NCBI GenBank assembly: GCA_037893245.1
Contig: JBAIAA010000110.1
Coordinates: 1,426,001 to 1,490,000 of the forward strand
Reading direction: 5' to 3'
Source of the DNA: Crossaster papposus
Lineage: Eukaryota; Echinodermata; Asteroidea; Velatida; Solasteridae
DNA length: 64,000 bases
Positions within the stretch are counted from its first letter, which is position 1; each line of letters starts with the position of its first letter. Both the position numbers and the translations under genes were made by a program. Below are positions 1-13,200 of this stretch, piece after piece. The notes below the pieces were generated by a model that worked only from the letters and a program-made list of their open reading frames with translations, searched no databases and was not told the DNA's origin.

Positions 1-1690
1 GTAAAATTTGGACTTAGTCAAATTTTGGGGTGATATTACCGGTAATATCGGTAACCGGTAACAACTTGCCCACTGGGATGCCATTGAAATGCTGCTTTTG
101 ATAACGAGCGCAACCAACCGCGGTAGATTGGTTGCGAATAGTCAGCTAGACTTAGTCCAACCATCGTTGACTAGTGTGAGTTCGGTCAGAGTTAGTCGAA
201 CTATGGTTAACTATAGTCCTTGCTCGAACTTGCTCCTACTAGCCTATAACTGGGGGTCGCCGTAAATTACATCTTAGGATGCATCTTAGTCTTACAAAGA
301 GCACAGAGGAACAACAGCATGGCGAAGACAGCCAAGGCATGCTTCTTTCTGAATCCGTATCTCATGTTGCTATGGCAACTGATGTAATGTGTCATCGCAT
401 CGCGTCAGGCAGGATGATGGTTCACAACTCTAGAGTAGAGAAAACAAAAATATATAAAATACGGCTTAACTATAGAATGCAGGGCCCACTCACAACTCTC
501 GACTTTATTTACCCTATGACATAAAATGAAGTGGCCCTGTATTATATGGGTATTAGGGTATACAGGGTTAGGGTTAGGGTCAGTCCATTCTATGTCCTAG
601 GGTAAATAAAGTCAAGAGTTGTGAGTGGGCCCTGCAATAATTGCTCCTAAATAAAATACAATATAGAGTTATTGGGAAATATTGGAGTAGGCCTATTGCT
701 TTTTAATCAACATATTAAAAAAAGTGTTAAGTGTTTTCCTGAGATATTTTTATTATTATTATTATTTTATTTAAATCACTCGAGTGGGACCTAGAAGAAC
801 TATGGGGCTCCCGACGCCCGCAACCTTCTACTTTACAAAATTATAGAAAGAATGTGGCAAATATTTCCAGTTTTGTTAGAAAATACTTAAAATGCTTTAT
901 TAAATTCACAACTAAAGAAGTGGCGGCAGGCATAAGAACAACATTATAATTCTTAGCTTAGGCCTAAACGAAAACCATTTGGACAGTAACTACTGGTTTT
1001 AGCAAAACATGAAATACAAAATAGGCCTACCTTGGAAGAAAAAACACTCCGAATTCGATTAGTGTATCCTGCACAAACCCACCACAGACTAGACGTGACA
1101 TAACCTTGTTTTCTACCCGTATAGCTTGCAATAGCGCCCTCTATCGAATATTAATTCCAATGCGCCGCTGTGCGGCGCTATTTTTGCACCCCCTCTAAAT
1201 AACCTTGTTTGTCTTGTATAGGCCTTTATTATCAGTTAGGTTCCAATTCGTCTCCCTATCTTCCTGTGTATAAAGTATGGTAAAGTGCTATTTTCAAGGT
1301 TCGCGTTTTTTCCAAGACTATTTTCCTTGTAATATACCAGAAAAGTTGGTGCATGATAATCCATCGGCAGGTTTTTTTTACTGACTCAACCCAGAATTCC
1401 AGAAATAGAAAGAAAAACAAACAATAAATAATTCGGCTATAAGTCACATCTTTTACTTAAATTAGAATCGTACAAGGCAGCCATCAAGCATTGGTTTTAA
1501 GCTGTCTTTTTATATAGTTCTCTAATTATAACGAACCTAAAACTGTCTCTCACTGTAACCGCTTGCATAATTTGTGTGCTTGCGCCCTCCATACCTAGAA
1601 AAAAAAGACCGCGGTTTTCCCTGTAATGACTTATTCATATTTGTTGCATATTCATTTTATTTCTCTTCATGCGATTTCAATAACAGCTAA
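1..1690. other. 5' flank of the carrier gene, no gene seen
   Basis: No open frame here looks like a real protein. The stretch holds one long foldback element (478-636), small palindromes built from ACCGGTAA near 37-62, and simple AT-rich DNA. I see nothing else I can support. Confidence 0.5.
478..636. repeat. Foldback element with ~45-bp arms
   Basis: Positions 478-523 are almost perfectly complementary to 592-636; the arms start and end with TGCAGGGCCCACTCACAACT or its complement. The loop holds a short telomere-like run (GGGTTAGGGTTAGGG near 567). It would fold into a long hairpin as RNA or single-stranded DNA. It is probably a short MITE; no target duplication is clear. Confidence 0.75.
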
Positions 1691-1923
1691 AAATACCAAC
1701 CAATCAAATGTGTTGCTTCACGTGAATGATCGTGTGTGAACTTTGGGGTCAAAAGTCTGGCCAATCAGCCTCGAGCGGAAGGTTGTGTGTAATGTTTTCA
1801 GCATGTGGTTAACGCGTGATAACAAACTTCTGGGATTCCGTTTTTATTTAGCGAATAAACACACAATACACGCGTGAGAGTGTTGGTGGTGGATGAATCT
1901 TAGACGCAAAGGAATGGATACGT
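1690..1923 (+). promoter_or_regulatory. Probable promoter/5' UTR of the SLC25A33/36 gene
   Basis: Just upstream of the start codon at 1924 are two CCAAT boxes (1700-1704 and 1761-1765) and a palindromic E-box TCACGTGA (1718-1725). No clear TATA box is seen. CCAAT and E-box sites are common in housekeeping promoters, so a role for this segment is inferred from motifs and position only. Confidence 0.4.
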
Positions 1924-4900
1924 ATGGCAATTTCACGTCCAACTGCTGGAGTAGAAAACAACAAGATGCACAATCAAGTGGTTTCAGCTCACATGACCCA
2001 TGTTATTGCGGGAGGGTAAGTATTTCGTGCAATATGAAAGTGTAATCTGAGAGTACAGTTGCATTACTGTTTTATGTAACGCCATTTAACGTCGGGCTGG
2101 GCGATCTTGTCGGTTGCACGCCCGCCCGCCCGCTGCGGGGAGACCTCCCCAGATGACCTTGTCAACATTGAACATGTTGGACGGAGACCTGTGTCGTTAA
2201 TACCGCCAAGATTACGTCCAGGGATCCGGAGGCCACTAGGCCTAAAATAAAAACCAAATTAGGTGCATTTCAAGATATTCAATTAAATATTGCATTGTTT
2301 CTACCAATTAAATTGGTTTACTTGTGTATATTAATTATTATTAAAATAAACATTTGTATCCTCAGTCAATGTTGACTGGTGATCCCCCACAAATGACAAT
2401 GTGATGTCGCTTCCCAGACTGTGTTGTAAAATCGGGTGTCATCCTTGGCCCCACCGCACTGGTCCGGTCCGGTATTACGGAGGTCGCAGGTTCAAGTCCC
2501 GCCTTGCCGATTTCTCTGTTTACTTTGAAATTTATGCAAATTTACCTAGTCAGTTTCCCTTGTAGTTTATTTGTGTGTTAAATTAAAGTGTTTAATAAAC
2601 ATTGTTTAAACTAGGAGAATTCTGCACTTTGACTAAGCCAGTTCCTAAACTAAAAATATAACACACGTCACTTGTCCACAATCCTGACAATGACAATGTC
2701 AAAAATTCATTAAAAAAAAAAAAATCACTGCACATCTACTTCTGTGAATATGTATTGTGAAAACGTGTAATAGCCTATTCAAGATTTGTACTTTTTTTGG
2801 TAAATATAAATGCAATGCAATGCAAATAAAATGAATTGGATTTATTTTCTGTACATTTTGCCTGGTTATTAACCACAGTAAATATTATCAAGTGAATAAA
2901 CCGTCCTGATTTATTTTTTCAAAGCAACTTCTTTGTGGGGCTCTCAGCAACATTATCGCACGCTTTAATAAATACGCACAAATGAATAAGTGAAAAGATG
3001 CATAAGTTATAGCCGTGTAAATGTAAACACACTCATTGATGTGTGCATATTTATACAAAATGCACGACATTGTTGGGCAACACAGGCGCATATGTAAATC
3101 GGCCTAGGCTATAGTGTGATCTGAAAGTAAATTTTTGTTCTCGTGAAAAACTTGGATTTTTATAAAAAAATGTTAGCAATTTTTTCTTAACAATTGGGCA
3201 ATATTTCCTAATAGTCAGCTGAAACTATTGTTACCATCTTGTTGGGAGGATGCCTGTTTAAATCTATCCCATCTGCTCTGGACAATGCATAGGATATCCA
3301 GGGCACTAACTACATCGTGATGTACGTGTTGTTTTTCTAAGTGCTATTTCACCATGCATCAGAATAGGATATGGGAGATACAGCCTGCTGTTTGGTATCG
3401 GAAAGCAAACTTACACAATCAATTGTCTGCCCTCATTAACATATAAAAGCAGTAGATAAGCAGGGATGCCTATCAAATGATTGAATTGGCAGAATGGAAG
3501 GGTGGGATTTCCAACTCTTCATACATCTGTGTGCTTGCAGAAATTCACCAGAGATTACGCATGATTGCTCAGCATGATATATTAATGTTGAACAACTGTG
3601 CTGGCTCATGCGATTTTTCTGTGAAGTTGACGCTGGAGTTATTTGTGCCAAACGCCTGGTGTACATGTATAGGTCTCTTTGTATGACAAATGAATAACAT
3701 ATATCCATTTGCATAGGAATTCCAAGGAATGTACATGTCTACATAGTACATATATACTGTGATATATGCAATATGTTTACCCCTATGCGAAAGTCTCTTT
3801 CTTCCTAGTAAAGATACCAAAGGAGTTAGGGTTAAAAGGCCTAAAAACAAAGATACGCAGCTTGTAAACCTTTAAAAAAATTTATACTAATGTCAATTAG
3901 TCACTCGCTTAAGTTGTTTTCTGTGAAATTATCGGTTTTAGTTGAAATGTTAGACTGAGTGGATCGTGGTTTAAACTTTGGATCGAGTCTCCTATCTATC
4001 AGTCACAAAGGTCATTAGCCATTAGTAGATTATACATGTACATGGTTTCGTGGTGAATTGTCATTACTGTTGGTGGTTGAAATACAAGTACATGTACATG
4101 TAGGTCAGGGCTACAGGCCGGAAGGTGAATGGCATACAGTTTTGTGGTTTGTGGAGCTGTACAAGGTTATTGGGTCCAAAGATCAAATGGGTTAATATTG
4201 TTTCATTTCTGTACAGAAGAGGTCAAGGGCTGATTGATGACTTCATTTTGTTTTTCCCAAATTTGGAAGAGGATCTTTGGAACAAAGAGTTTGAACAAAG
4301 AGTGTTTCAATTTGCATTAAGTTCAGTAAAACAAAACAAAATTGGGGGAGGGAGTTTTTCCTTTTGGTTTTTCACTTGAATATTTTCTAAGGGCATTAGC
4401 TGACAATTTGTTTTGTCTAGGACATTGTATCCCCCTTGAAAGATACAGACAGTGTAAACGCGGTTTTAGTAAGTGAAGGAGGGTCCAATAAGATACAGAA
4501 AAACATGTTATTTGTTATTCAAATACATGTATATAGGAATATTTATGAGGGAACTGAGGACAATTTGTTGTGGTCTTGAACTTGCAGGTCATCAGATAAA
4601 ACCAAAACAGTGTTTAACTAGTGGAATATTTGAGGTCACTCTGTTAGTGTTGCAATTTGTTTTGGTCTTGGTTTTTCATGTCGGATAAAATTGTATTGCA
4701 AGTACATATGTATCAGTTACATATCAGTACATATGTACTTTTTATAGTATTCATTTTCTGTACTACCCACAACATCTACACAGTTTAACAGTTCCTTTCT
4801 ACAAAAGGGTACACGTGGTTAATTTTCCCCAGAATCTTCCATTATGTGTAATCTGTTGGTCATGTGCGGGTCCATTGTAACTTTTTTTTTATGGTGGTGG

Positions 4901-7900
4901 GAGGGGGGAATTATAACAATTCTGTATTGCAACAGAGGAAATGATTTGTTGATGACAGTTTCGCATTGATAAACATGGTTCAAAGTACCATATTTAGACA
5001 TGGGAGTTGAACTACACGTAGCGCTGATATCCTACAACAAATAAGAGGTTTGTTGTTCCTCTTAAAAATGGTGAACATTGAGAGGAAAGAGTTTTGAAAA
5101 GAGGTGATAATAAGTCTTCTCTTGTTCTTAGAAAGATGTTGCAACCTGACGCTTTTTTAGTCTTCATAATATATCACCTCAATGCAGGTCAATCAGTGCA
5201 ATTTTTTTTTTAAAGACAGAAATCTGGGACTGAAAATCATTTTCAATTTTATTTGGAAATACTTTTCTCAACTCTCCATAGACTTTGTACACAACCGCTG
5301 AAGTAGCGTCAGATTACTACATTCTTCCCCTTCTATTTGTAGGTGATTTTTGGTTAAAATGAATTAAAATAAATTATTCCTCCGGGTATTTTTCATTCAA
5401 GATTGAGGCTGATTTTCAAGAAAGTACTTCTTCATAGACTTGTTTCTTGGGGAGAAAAATATCTTTACAAAAATAAAAAAAAAGTCGAGCTGTAGAAAAA
5501 GTGGCTGATTCTGTTGAAGATTTGTTGGTTAGAGCAGGTGACTAATAAGTATTATATTGGATATTGTTGGATTAATGGATTCAGAAGATATTTTTACTCA
5601 TGTCTCTGTTTGATGAATATTATAAGCAAAATACTTGTGTAAGGGTTTGAGGAACTAAATAGCATTTCTTGAAATTTTATTGGTTTACAGAACCGGAGGT
5701 ACAGTTGGTGCAATTTTAACATGTCCACTTGAGGTTGTCAAAACGAGATTACAGTCATCCAACACATCCCTGCGGAAAGTGTATATTGCCAATGTGAACA
5801 CTGGCTTGTCCACAACAGAAGGGGTCACCCAGGTCAAAGGTTACAGCAGGCAGTCACTGGGAGTCATCAGATGTCTAAGGTAAACACAAGTATACGGAAT
5901 GAAAAATAATAAAAAATAATTACAGATTTTTAAAACAAATTGTACACATTTTGTTGTTGGCATGAAACGTTTTAACTAATTTAACCCCAACATCCTTGGC
6001 ATTCATTTTGGAGTACATTACCCAGTACTACAAAATACAACTCGTACTGCATACTGCAGTTTACTCAAGTAGTATTGGGTAATGTTACAGTTAATGAATT
6101 TTGTTGTCACTACTCGCCAAAGAAATTGTTTGGCAATATCCAGCATGGCACAAAACACAAAGTTTACACTTTGCTTATACTATGTGATTGAGGAGAAAAC
6201 AGATTATGGGAAACAATAACATTAAATAATTTGTTATATTTGGCATCTATAGGTTTTTGTTTTGTTGTGATCTTTTGAAGCAGTCACAGTACTCGCCCAG
6301 TACACAGATAAATTGGTGGGGTGGTTAAACTTTGTGCTTGTATTTACCCAAATATTCTCATCAAACATATTTAGTGGTCGTTGACAGAGTTGAGAAGTGT
6401 TAACAAGTTATTTGGATTCATCAAAGCTGATCTACAATTGAACTTGATGATCAGAACTGTATATCTTTCTTTTGTTTCTCAGGTATATTGTTGAACGTGA
6501 AGGTCCTAGTGCATTGTTCAGAGGGCTTGGCCCTAATCTCATCGGTGTTGCACCATCAAGGTAATATTCGCTGTTTTGCAAGTTTTTTCAAAATTCCCCT
6601 ATTTTAATTTGTAACCACAATTAATTTCCTGGATTTGAAATTATGACCCAATAAACCCTGTATTATACCCTAACCGCAACAATGCTATGTGCATTCTCTT
6701 TGCAGGGCAATCTATTTTGGCGCTTACGCACAAACGAAGAGCTTCCTAAATGATAGAATAGAGCCGGAGTCATCGCTTGTACACTTGCTGTCAGCAGGCT
6801 TTGCAGGTAAGAAACACCCCAACCCACAACGCCAAATTTTTTATACTCGAATATTAAATTTGTCATTGATGACGAAGAAATGAAGATCATACAGCCTGTT
6901 TAAAGGAAAATTATTAGGTTTTAAAAAAAACTTGATAAAAGTTGTAAATGAAAGTTTGCTATGATCGTTTATAGTTGACATCTGAAAGTAATTATACTAA
7001 AACCTCTGTAAAGAAATGGAATTTACCCAACTGCTGGGATTATGCCATCGAATCCAAGCTGAAGATATCCCTCCTGACCGGAACTATTCAAAACGTTTCT
7101 TAAGTACCTGTGCCCTTCTATAATGTTTAGATAAACAAACAAAATAATTGTTGTTGATCTGAATAAACAATACAGGAATATCGGAATATTGGAATTTACC
7201 CAACTGCAGAGATTTATGCCCAGAGAATCCAAGCTAAAGATATCTCCTCCTAACCCGAACTTTTCAAAACGTTTCTTAAGTACCTGTGCCCTTCTGTAAT
7301 GTTTAGATAAACAAGCAAAACAATTGTTGTTGATCTGAATAAACAATATGTTTTTGAGCCTAAAGTCTATTGTCAACCCGACTGTTAATTGACAGTTTCC
7401 TTTCCGTGTGTTTCTTTGTTGCAGGTTTTACAGCATGTACGCTCACAAACCCCATATGGCTGGTAAAAACCAGACTCCAACTGGAACATGTGTAAGTAAA
7501 CTAACACCATCTTAACCCTAACCCCCTAGGCCTTACTTTGGGCTAAAGAACTGCGTACTACAGAATACTACTTAGTACTACAGAATACTACTTAGTACTA
7601 CAGAATATTACTTAGTACTACAGAATACTACTTAGTACTACAGAATACTACTTAGTACTACAGAATACTACTTAGTACTACAGAATACTACTTAGTACTA
7701 CAGAATACTACTTAGTACTACAGAATACTACTTAGTACTACAGAATACTACTTAGTACTACAGAATACTACTTAGTACTACAGAATACTACTTAGTACTA
7801 CAGAATACTACTTAGTACTACAGAATACTACTTAGTACTACAGAATACTACTTAGTACTACAGAATACTACTTAGTACTACAGAATACTACTTAGTACTA

Positions 7901-10238
7901 CAGAATACTACTTAGTATTTTGTAGCACTGGGTCTCTCTGTGACTGATGATTGGGTGTGTACTGACAGAGTACAGATACTGCCAACTACAAAATACTAAT
8001 AGTGGCAATACAGGTCAGTAATACTTACCTGGCAAAAAATGCAGTAGTCCAGCCTTGACCCATTGCTGTGTCCCAAGAGACAATTTTTGCTGTAGAGTTT
8101 AGAACACCCTACACAGCATACATGGGCCATGCACACTCAGCAAGCAGAGGGACCCAATGCTAAAAAGTACCAAATACTAAAAATTACTACAGGCATTGCA
8201 CACAAGTCAGTGAGAGTACTGCATACTACTTTTTACTACTAGCAGTAAAACGTAGCATTATGTAGGGTTAGGGTTAATGAATCTCCGAGGACATTGTCGG
8301 CCGATTTTCTCTTGCAGTTCCACTTTCAGTCAACTCTGAATTGTAAGACTTGGGTGAAAGTCAAAGTTCACATTCGATACACTCAACAAAGGGCTTATGG
8401 TGAATTTGCAGAACGAAAGAGTTGGCTCTCGTACTAGCATGTCCGTTAATGATTCTGCCAGCTGAGCTATCAAGCCATACACCCTTAAATGCCCAGGTTC
8501 CAATTTCAAGGCACCTGCTGACCACAAAATTATGTTCTTACTATCGCCACTCTATGCATACCCTACCAGCAAAAAAACAATGCACTAACCTGGAAATAAG
8601 CCAGTTCGCTAATCCAACTGCGCATGTGCACAATATGGGTTACGGATCATTTGAGATAACTAACGCTTGTTTGTGAACGCGCCAGGTGGTCGCACAACTT
8701 GCACATGTTAATTACAATCAAAATGTCCATTCGCTTAACATTGCATTACATGAAGTCAGCGTTTTTATCTCCAATAACCTATGACCGTTATACTTAATCA
8801 AGATACCCAGCCGACTTATTGCAAAATGAGCCCAAAAACCTCGCCAAGTACACTCATCGAAACAGTGGAATTTACTGGTTTAGTTAGCAGGATTGTTTGA
8901 CTTAGATTAGCAGTGCTGCAACTCGTACCAATCAGCACTCTTTGCTTATAACATTTCTGTTGGCTCAATGAAGTCGGCCCATGAAGATCCCTGATCCAGT
9001 GGTTCAGAAATGATGCAGGATGTTTTCATTACACCATGCTAAAATATATTGCACAAGGAAATTGACCACGCTTGTGGTGTTTCGATTTCTTCTTCACAGC
9101 AATGGCAAGAAGCACGCCAACATGTTCCGCTGTGCCAAGTACGTCTTTCGCAAGGAGGGCCTGCGGGGGTTCTACCGCGGCATCTCCGCGTCCTACATGG
9201 GCATCTCGGAGACGGCCATCCATTTTGTCCTGTACGAGCACATCAAGTCCCTGCTGACGGAGCAGCACGGCGACGTGCCGGAGCAGCGAAGGAAGCTGGA
9301 CTTTCTCGTGTTTATGGGTGCTGCGGCCACCTCCAAGACGATAGCTGCCACGCTGGCATACCCACACGGTGAGTTACAGTAATATACTTGGGTCGGCTGA
9401 TTTTTCTCGTTCTTCACTTCACACTTATGCCATTGATAATTGGAAAACAATTGTACAAAGTCTTGCGAAGATTATAATGTCCTCGGTTTTTTTTAATTAC
9501 AAGTTGCATGCCTGTTAGAGGCCGCCTTATATTTCAGCAGCAAGCAAGGCCGGAAATGCGTAGGTGTGCTTCCCGGTACCATCGGCCTGAATCCGCCTCA
9601 GATCGAGTTTCGTTGAAAATAATCCTGCGCCTCGGCTGGTGAATGTTAAAATAATCCCGGCGCAAACTGGTTAACTTGCGGATCCTTTGACTTGTCTTTT
9701 TTCATCGGAAACATTCGAAACACCATTTTGTTCATTTCATTTTGGTTTGATACGATAGATACTGCATTCTCTTCGAACTTTTTGAGTGGTGAATAGTGGT
9801 AATTGTAAGTGGCGTTAAATGCTCTTTCACATGGTTTTAGCAGATGCCACTGAGAGATATTAGTCTCAAAATAAATATTTATTTGGGTTAGTTATTTATT
9901 CCAAAGCATTTGTTCTAGTGACTATTCACCCTAACAATCCTCAATCCTCCAATTTCAATATGATTTTGCAATTTGCATACCCCCCTCACAAAAATAATAA
10001 TTTGTTGGAATTATTTTTGTTTCTTTTTGATCACTCGGCAGAGGTTGCCCGGACAAGATTGCGAGAGGAAGGCAAGAAATATCGCTCATTTTTCCAGACG
10101 TTGATCACGGTCGCGAGGGAAGAGGGCTATCGGGGAATGTACGGTGGACTGGCCACGCATCTCGTGAGGCAGATTCCAAACACGGCCATCATGATGTGCA
10201 CCTACGAATTCATCATCTACCTATTCAATCGGGTCTAG
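1924..10238 (+). CDS. SLC25A36: Mitochondrial pyrimidine nucleotide carrier, SLC25A33/SLC25A36 type (seven coding exons, complete)
   Basis: Exons: 1924-2015, 5691-5879, 6483-6560, 6706-6806, 7425-7491, 9100-9368, 10042-10238. All junctions are GT/AG and phases agree, giving 330 aa (the vertebrate proteins are about 311-321). Three carrier signatures are visible: PLEVVK (43-48), PIWLVK (163-168) and PHEVAR (264-269). The PIW form of the second is typical of the nucleotide/folate branch. Long blocks such as [35 protein letters not shown] and [10 protein letters not shown] match the vertebrate carriers. The family sits in the mitochondrial inner membrane, with six transmembrane helices, and exchanges UTP/CTP-type nucleotides. 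I cannot separate the A33 and A36 paralogues; a single invertebrate co-orthologue is likely. AATAAA lies at 10265-10270. Introns 1 and 5 are repeat-rich. Confidence 0.93.
2016..5690 (+). other. Intron 1 of the carrier gene
   Basis: This 3.7-kb intron contains one tRNA-SINE fragment (about 2455-2515) and AT-rich DNA with scattered ACATGTAC runs (4037-4105, 4697-4740). Open frames here are short and unlike known proteins. No other feature is supported. Confidence 0.6.
2455..2515 (+). repeat. tRNA-derived SINE fragment
   Basis: It shows the pol III B-box GGTTCAAGTCC (2489-2499), preceded by GGTATTACGGAGGTCGCA and followed by CCGCCTTGCC. The same block recurs at 28.65, 33.03, 49.69 and 52.58 kb. 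The A-box half is missing, so this copy is 5'-truncated. Confidence 0.75.
5880..6482 (+). other. Intron 2 of the carrier gene
   Basis: It holds a TACTAC-rich stretch (about 6020-6080, with CATACTGCAGTTTACTCAAG) that is repeated near 39.10-39.15 kb. This stretch is related in sequence to the 20-bp tandem array of intron 5. Otherwise the intron is featureless. Confidence 0.5.
7018..7352. repeat. Tandem duplication, 173-bp unit, two copies
   Basis: Both copies, 7018-7190 and 7191-7352, begin GGAATTTACCCAACTGC and share AAAACGTTTCTTAAGTACC, then a run ending in GATCTGAATAAACAAT. They have diverged by scattered substitutions. The repeat lies in intron 4 of the carrier gene. Confidence 0.85.
7555..7916. 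repeat. 20-bp minisatellite, about 18 copies
   Basis: The unit CAGAATACTACTTAGTACTA is repeated head to tail from about 7561 to 7916 with only one visible substitution (near 7607). Each unit is made of two related 10-mers, both ending in TACTA. The surrounding 7920-8240 is also rich in TACTA motifs, so the array probably grew from a dispersed repeat. It lies in intron 5 of the carrier gene. Confidence 0.95.
8440..8525 (-). repeat. tRNA-derived SINE fragment
   Basis: Read on the - strand it has an A-box-like GATAGCTCAGCTGG followed by CAGAATCATTAACGGAC and a degenerate downstream half. It belongs to the tRNA-derived class but to a different subfamily from the copy at 2.5 kb. Confidence 0.55.
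9528..9676 (+). repeat. MITE family D, partial copy (right half)
   Basis: It contains AGCAAGGCCGGAAATGCG and GGTGTGCTTCCCGGTACCAT and ends with the family terminus AAACTGGTTAA. Fuller copies are at 10797-11039, 32636-32863 and 34110-34324. This copy lies in intron 6 of the carrier. Confidence 0.8.
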
Positions 10239-13200
10239 GGTGAAAACTCAGACCCCAAAAAAACAATAAACGATCACTGTTGCTGAAATTAATGAGCTGC
10301 ACGAAAAGACTTATTCTGCGAACTGTTTGTGGAGGTTATGCATCCTCTCGTAGAGCTACCCTCTCAGATGCGCTACCGTAATTAAGAGAGGTTCCTCGCG
10401 GTGCAATCTCGGAAAAAGAATTGCCCCAGGATTGAAACTTGTGGCTCAACAAGCGCATGTTTCGAGTCACGAGGAGGTATGAGAACGTGTCATCCGAAGG
10501 TAACAATTCTACCCACATCTTCCCTTGCAAGAAATTCCAATACACTTGTAAACAGTTGATTGTATACCTCTGCTTGTAAGTGCAGGTATTTATGGCTAAT
10601 TTCAGCATCAACTTTCCTAAATGTTTGTGCTGGACTGCGGTTCCAATGAGGACATTTTGGGAAGCCAATACACCTTCAACAGGGGTCCATCATTCTGCAA
10701 AGAAAGGCAGGTTGAAAATACAAAATCTACAGCCAATCCGTGTACGAGCAGGTGTAAGTGTGAACATTTTGCCTTGCCAACCTGTGTTACGTAATTTTAA
10801 CCAGTTCCCGCCGGATGACGTATATCAACGCAAAGTTTTCCCCAGATTCAAAACGGATGACGCATAAACACGCCACGAGCAAGGCCGGAAATGTCTGTCA
10901 GCAGCGAGCAAGGCCGGAAATGTGTGGGTGTGCTTCCCGGCACTATTTTGCCTGAACCCGCTTCGGATCGAGTTTCGTTAAAAATAATCCCGCCCCTCGG
11001 CTCGGTGATGTTAAAATAATCCCTGCGCGAACTGGTTAACTTGGAAATATGCGCAATAGGGGAATGTGGAAAGGTCTTTTCGTTCCTGCCTTGCATTTTG
11101 TACGAAAATGTACACTTTGCCCCATTATTTGACAGACAGGATGTTTTGGAAAGAGGCAAGTGATAGAACATCAGTGTCCTGAATTTCACGCACTTCATTT
11201 ACCTGTTGGTGCTTATGTGTGTTGGAACTTGATTTTACATGATTGTCTTGTTCCATATATCAATGTGTGTGTGGTCAATGAATGATGTACATGTACAGTA
11301 CATGCACATGCCATCAAGGCCTTAATCCAACTTTTCTTTTGTGTGGTATTTTTTCTTATGGCAGGGATGTGCCATCTGAAAACAGCAGTGCCACCAAAAC
11401 AAATCGAGACATTCTTAGAACTATTTAAATCAATAATAATGCTAAAATTACTTATGTAAATATGAACAAAGCCAAAAAACTGATTTATTTTGATGCCCAT
11501 ATTTCCTTTTGTAAATTGTGAAATATATAGATATTATAAACAAAAAATGTATATATTAAACACAAAATACTTATTAACTCTGCCTATAAATGCACCGTGG
11601 ACGAATGGGAGAAGTTTCTGATCAATTTCTATTAATGAAAAGTTGTGAAGACCTCGGGCACAGAAGCCGCTAAATGCCACTCCCATGAAAAATGAGAACG
11701 ATATCAAGTGAAAGTTCTCAATGCCTAGTATACGATATTCAAATACTTTTTTCTGGCATTTAGCGACTTTTGCGCCTTAAATTCTTCACATGTGCTGTTC
11801 AATGGTTCTTGATCAAGCAGTACATGTATATTCACATGGCTTTTCAAAAGTTGAAGAAAAATTGTACTCGCTCGAAAGTTTATTCTTAGATGTATACTTT
11901 GTAGTTCTTTTATTTTGGGTCAGAAGTACTTTTTGTGTTGGTCATCATCTAAACTCTGCAGTTTCTACACCTATACGCCAGGTTCTTGAAACTTGAACCC
12001 TTCTTTTCTAGTTCGAAAGGAAGGCACTTGTAACTTCCAAAGGATTTTCAGATGATGGATAACACAAAAATATCTATTAGGAAATAGTTCGGGAACTGTT
12101 TATATGTATATTGAAAATCCAGCTGCAACTTTTCGGCAACACTAATACATGTACAGGTACCATATTCTTGGCTGCAGATTACTATATTTCCACTCTACAA
12201 GTAGTTTTAAGTTGTTCATTTTCTGATCTTATTTAGTAAAACACGCTTCTACAAAAAAGTATTTTAGCATAAACTTTGACACATTTTACTTTGATTTTGT
12301 TGGCTAGACGAGCTTCTAAAAACAGTAAACTAATACTGTTGACAGATAATAGCTTACCATAATGAACAGTATTGCTTGCTTCCTAATTTTTTTTCAAATT
12401 TGGATACTGTTCAAATAATTTGTTTTCATAGTGAGGCATTATTTCATAACAAAAAGTATCTTTGCTGAGATATGTAAAAGTAAAAACACTTTTTGTATGG
12501 ATGTACTAATAATTATCAGGTTTTGGGCGCTGTTCAATTTAAGGTATTCGGACATTTGTAAAATTTACCGTTTTGAATAACATGTACCGTAACTAAATTT
12601 GTAAGGGAAGAATTTGTACACTCGCTCCTTGTCTTTAAACATTTGGCTACGTGGGTCACTTTGTTTCAAAATCTGCCTGAATCCAAATTGGTCAAATTTT
12701 AAAGTACACGGTGGAAAATTCAGTGATGTACATGTACAAATGTCAACATCATTTTGTTGATGCATTAAAACAAAACAAAACCGAAAGCCCCCCCCCCCCC
12801 CCAATTTTTTTTTTATTTTCGTAAAGATTTTTGGACTTTTTTGTCTTGATTATTGCTTTGTGTTTTTTATAGAAAATATCAGCCCGTCTTACGATCCCCC
12901 CACCCCTTCACCCCCACCCCTCCCCCTGAACATCAAAGATATAGTTAATGCTGTGTATTCTTAACAAGTATGGTATTTTTAAAAGCCATATGGGCCAGTA
13001 TATAGAGGGTTTAGTTTTAAAGTCTCAATTAATTGTCTCATCTTCATTTTTTTTTCTTGACATACTGTCGTTCAATTGAACACTCGTTAATTCTAACCAA
13101 AGAAATGTAGAATATTGTACAATACAGCAAGCCGATAAATTGTTGATGAATGTTTTACTTTAAAAAAAACTGGAAGACTAATACAGGAATTTGTCCATAC

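Noticed and set aside
551-580. Telomere repeat or chromosome end
   Set aside because: Only about two and a half TTAGGG-like units, located in the loop of a foldback element.
7555-7916. CRISPR-like array
   Set aside because: Units are contiguous with no unique spacers, and the DNA is clearly eukaryotic.
9029-9450. Overlapping frames across exon 6 of the carrier gene
   Set aside because: Only the frame with carrier homology and matching splice phase is real; the others are shadows of a GC-rich exon.
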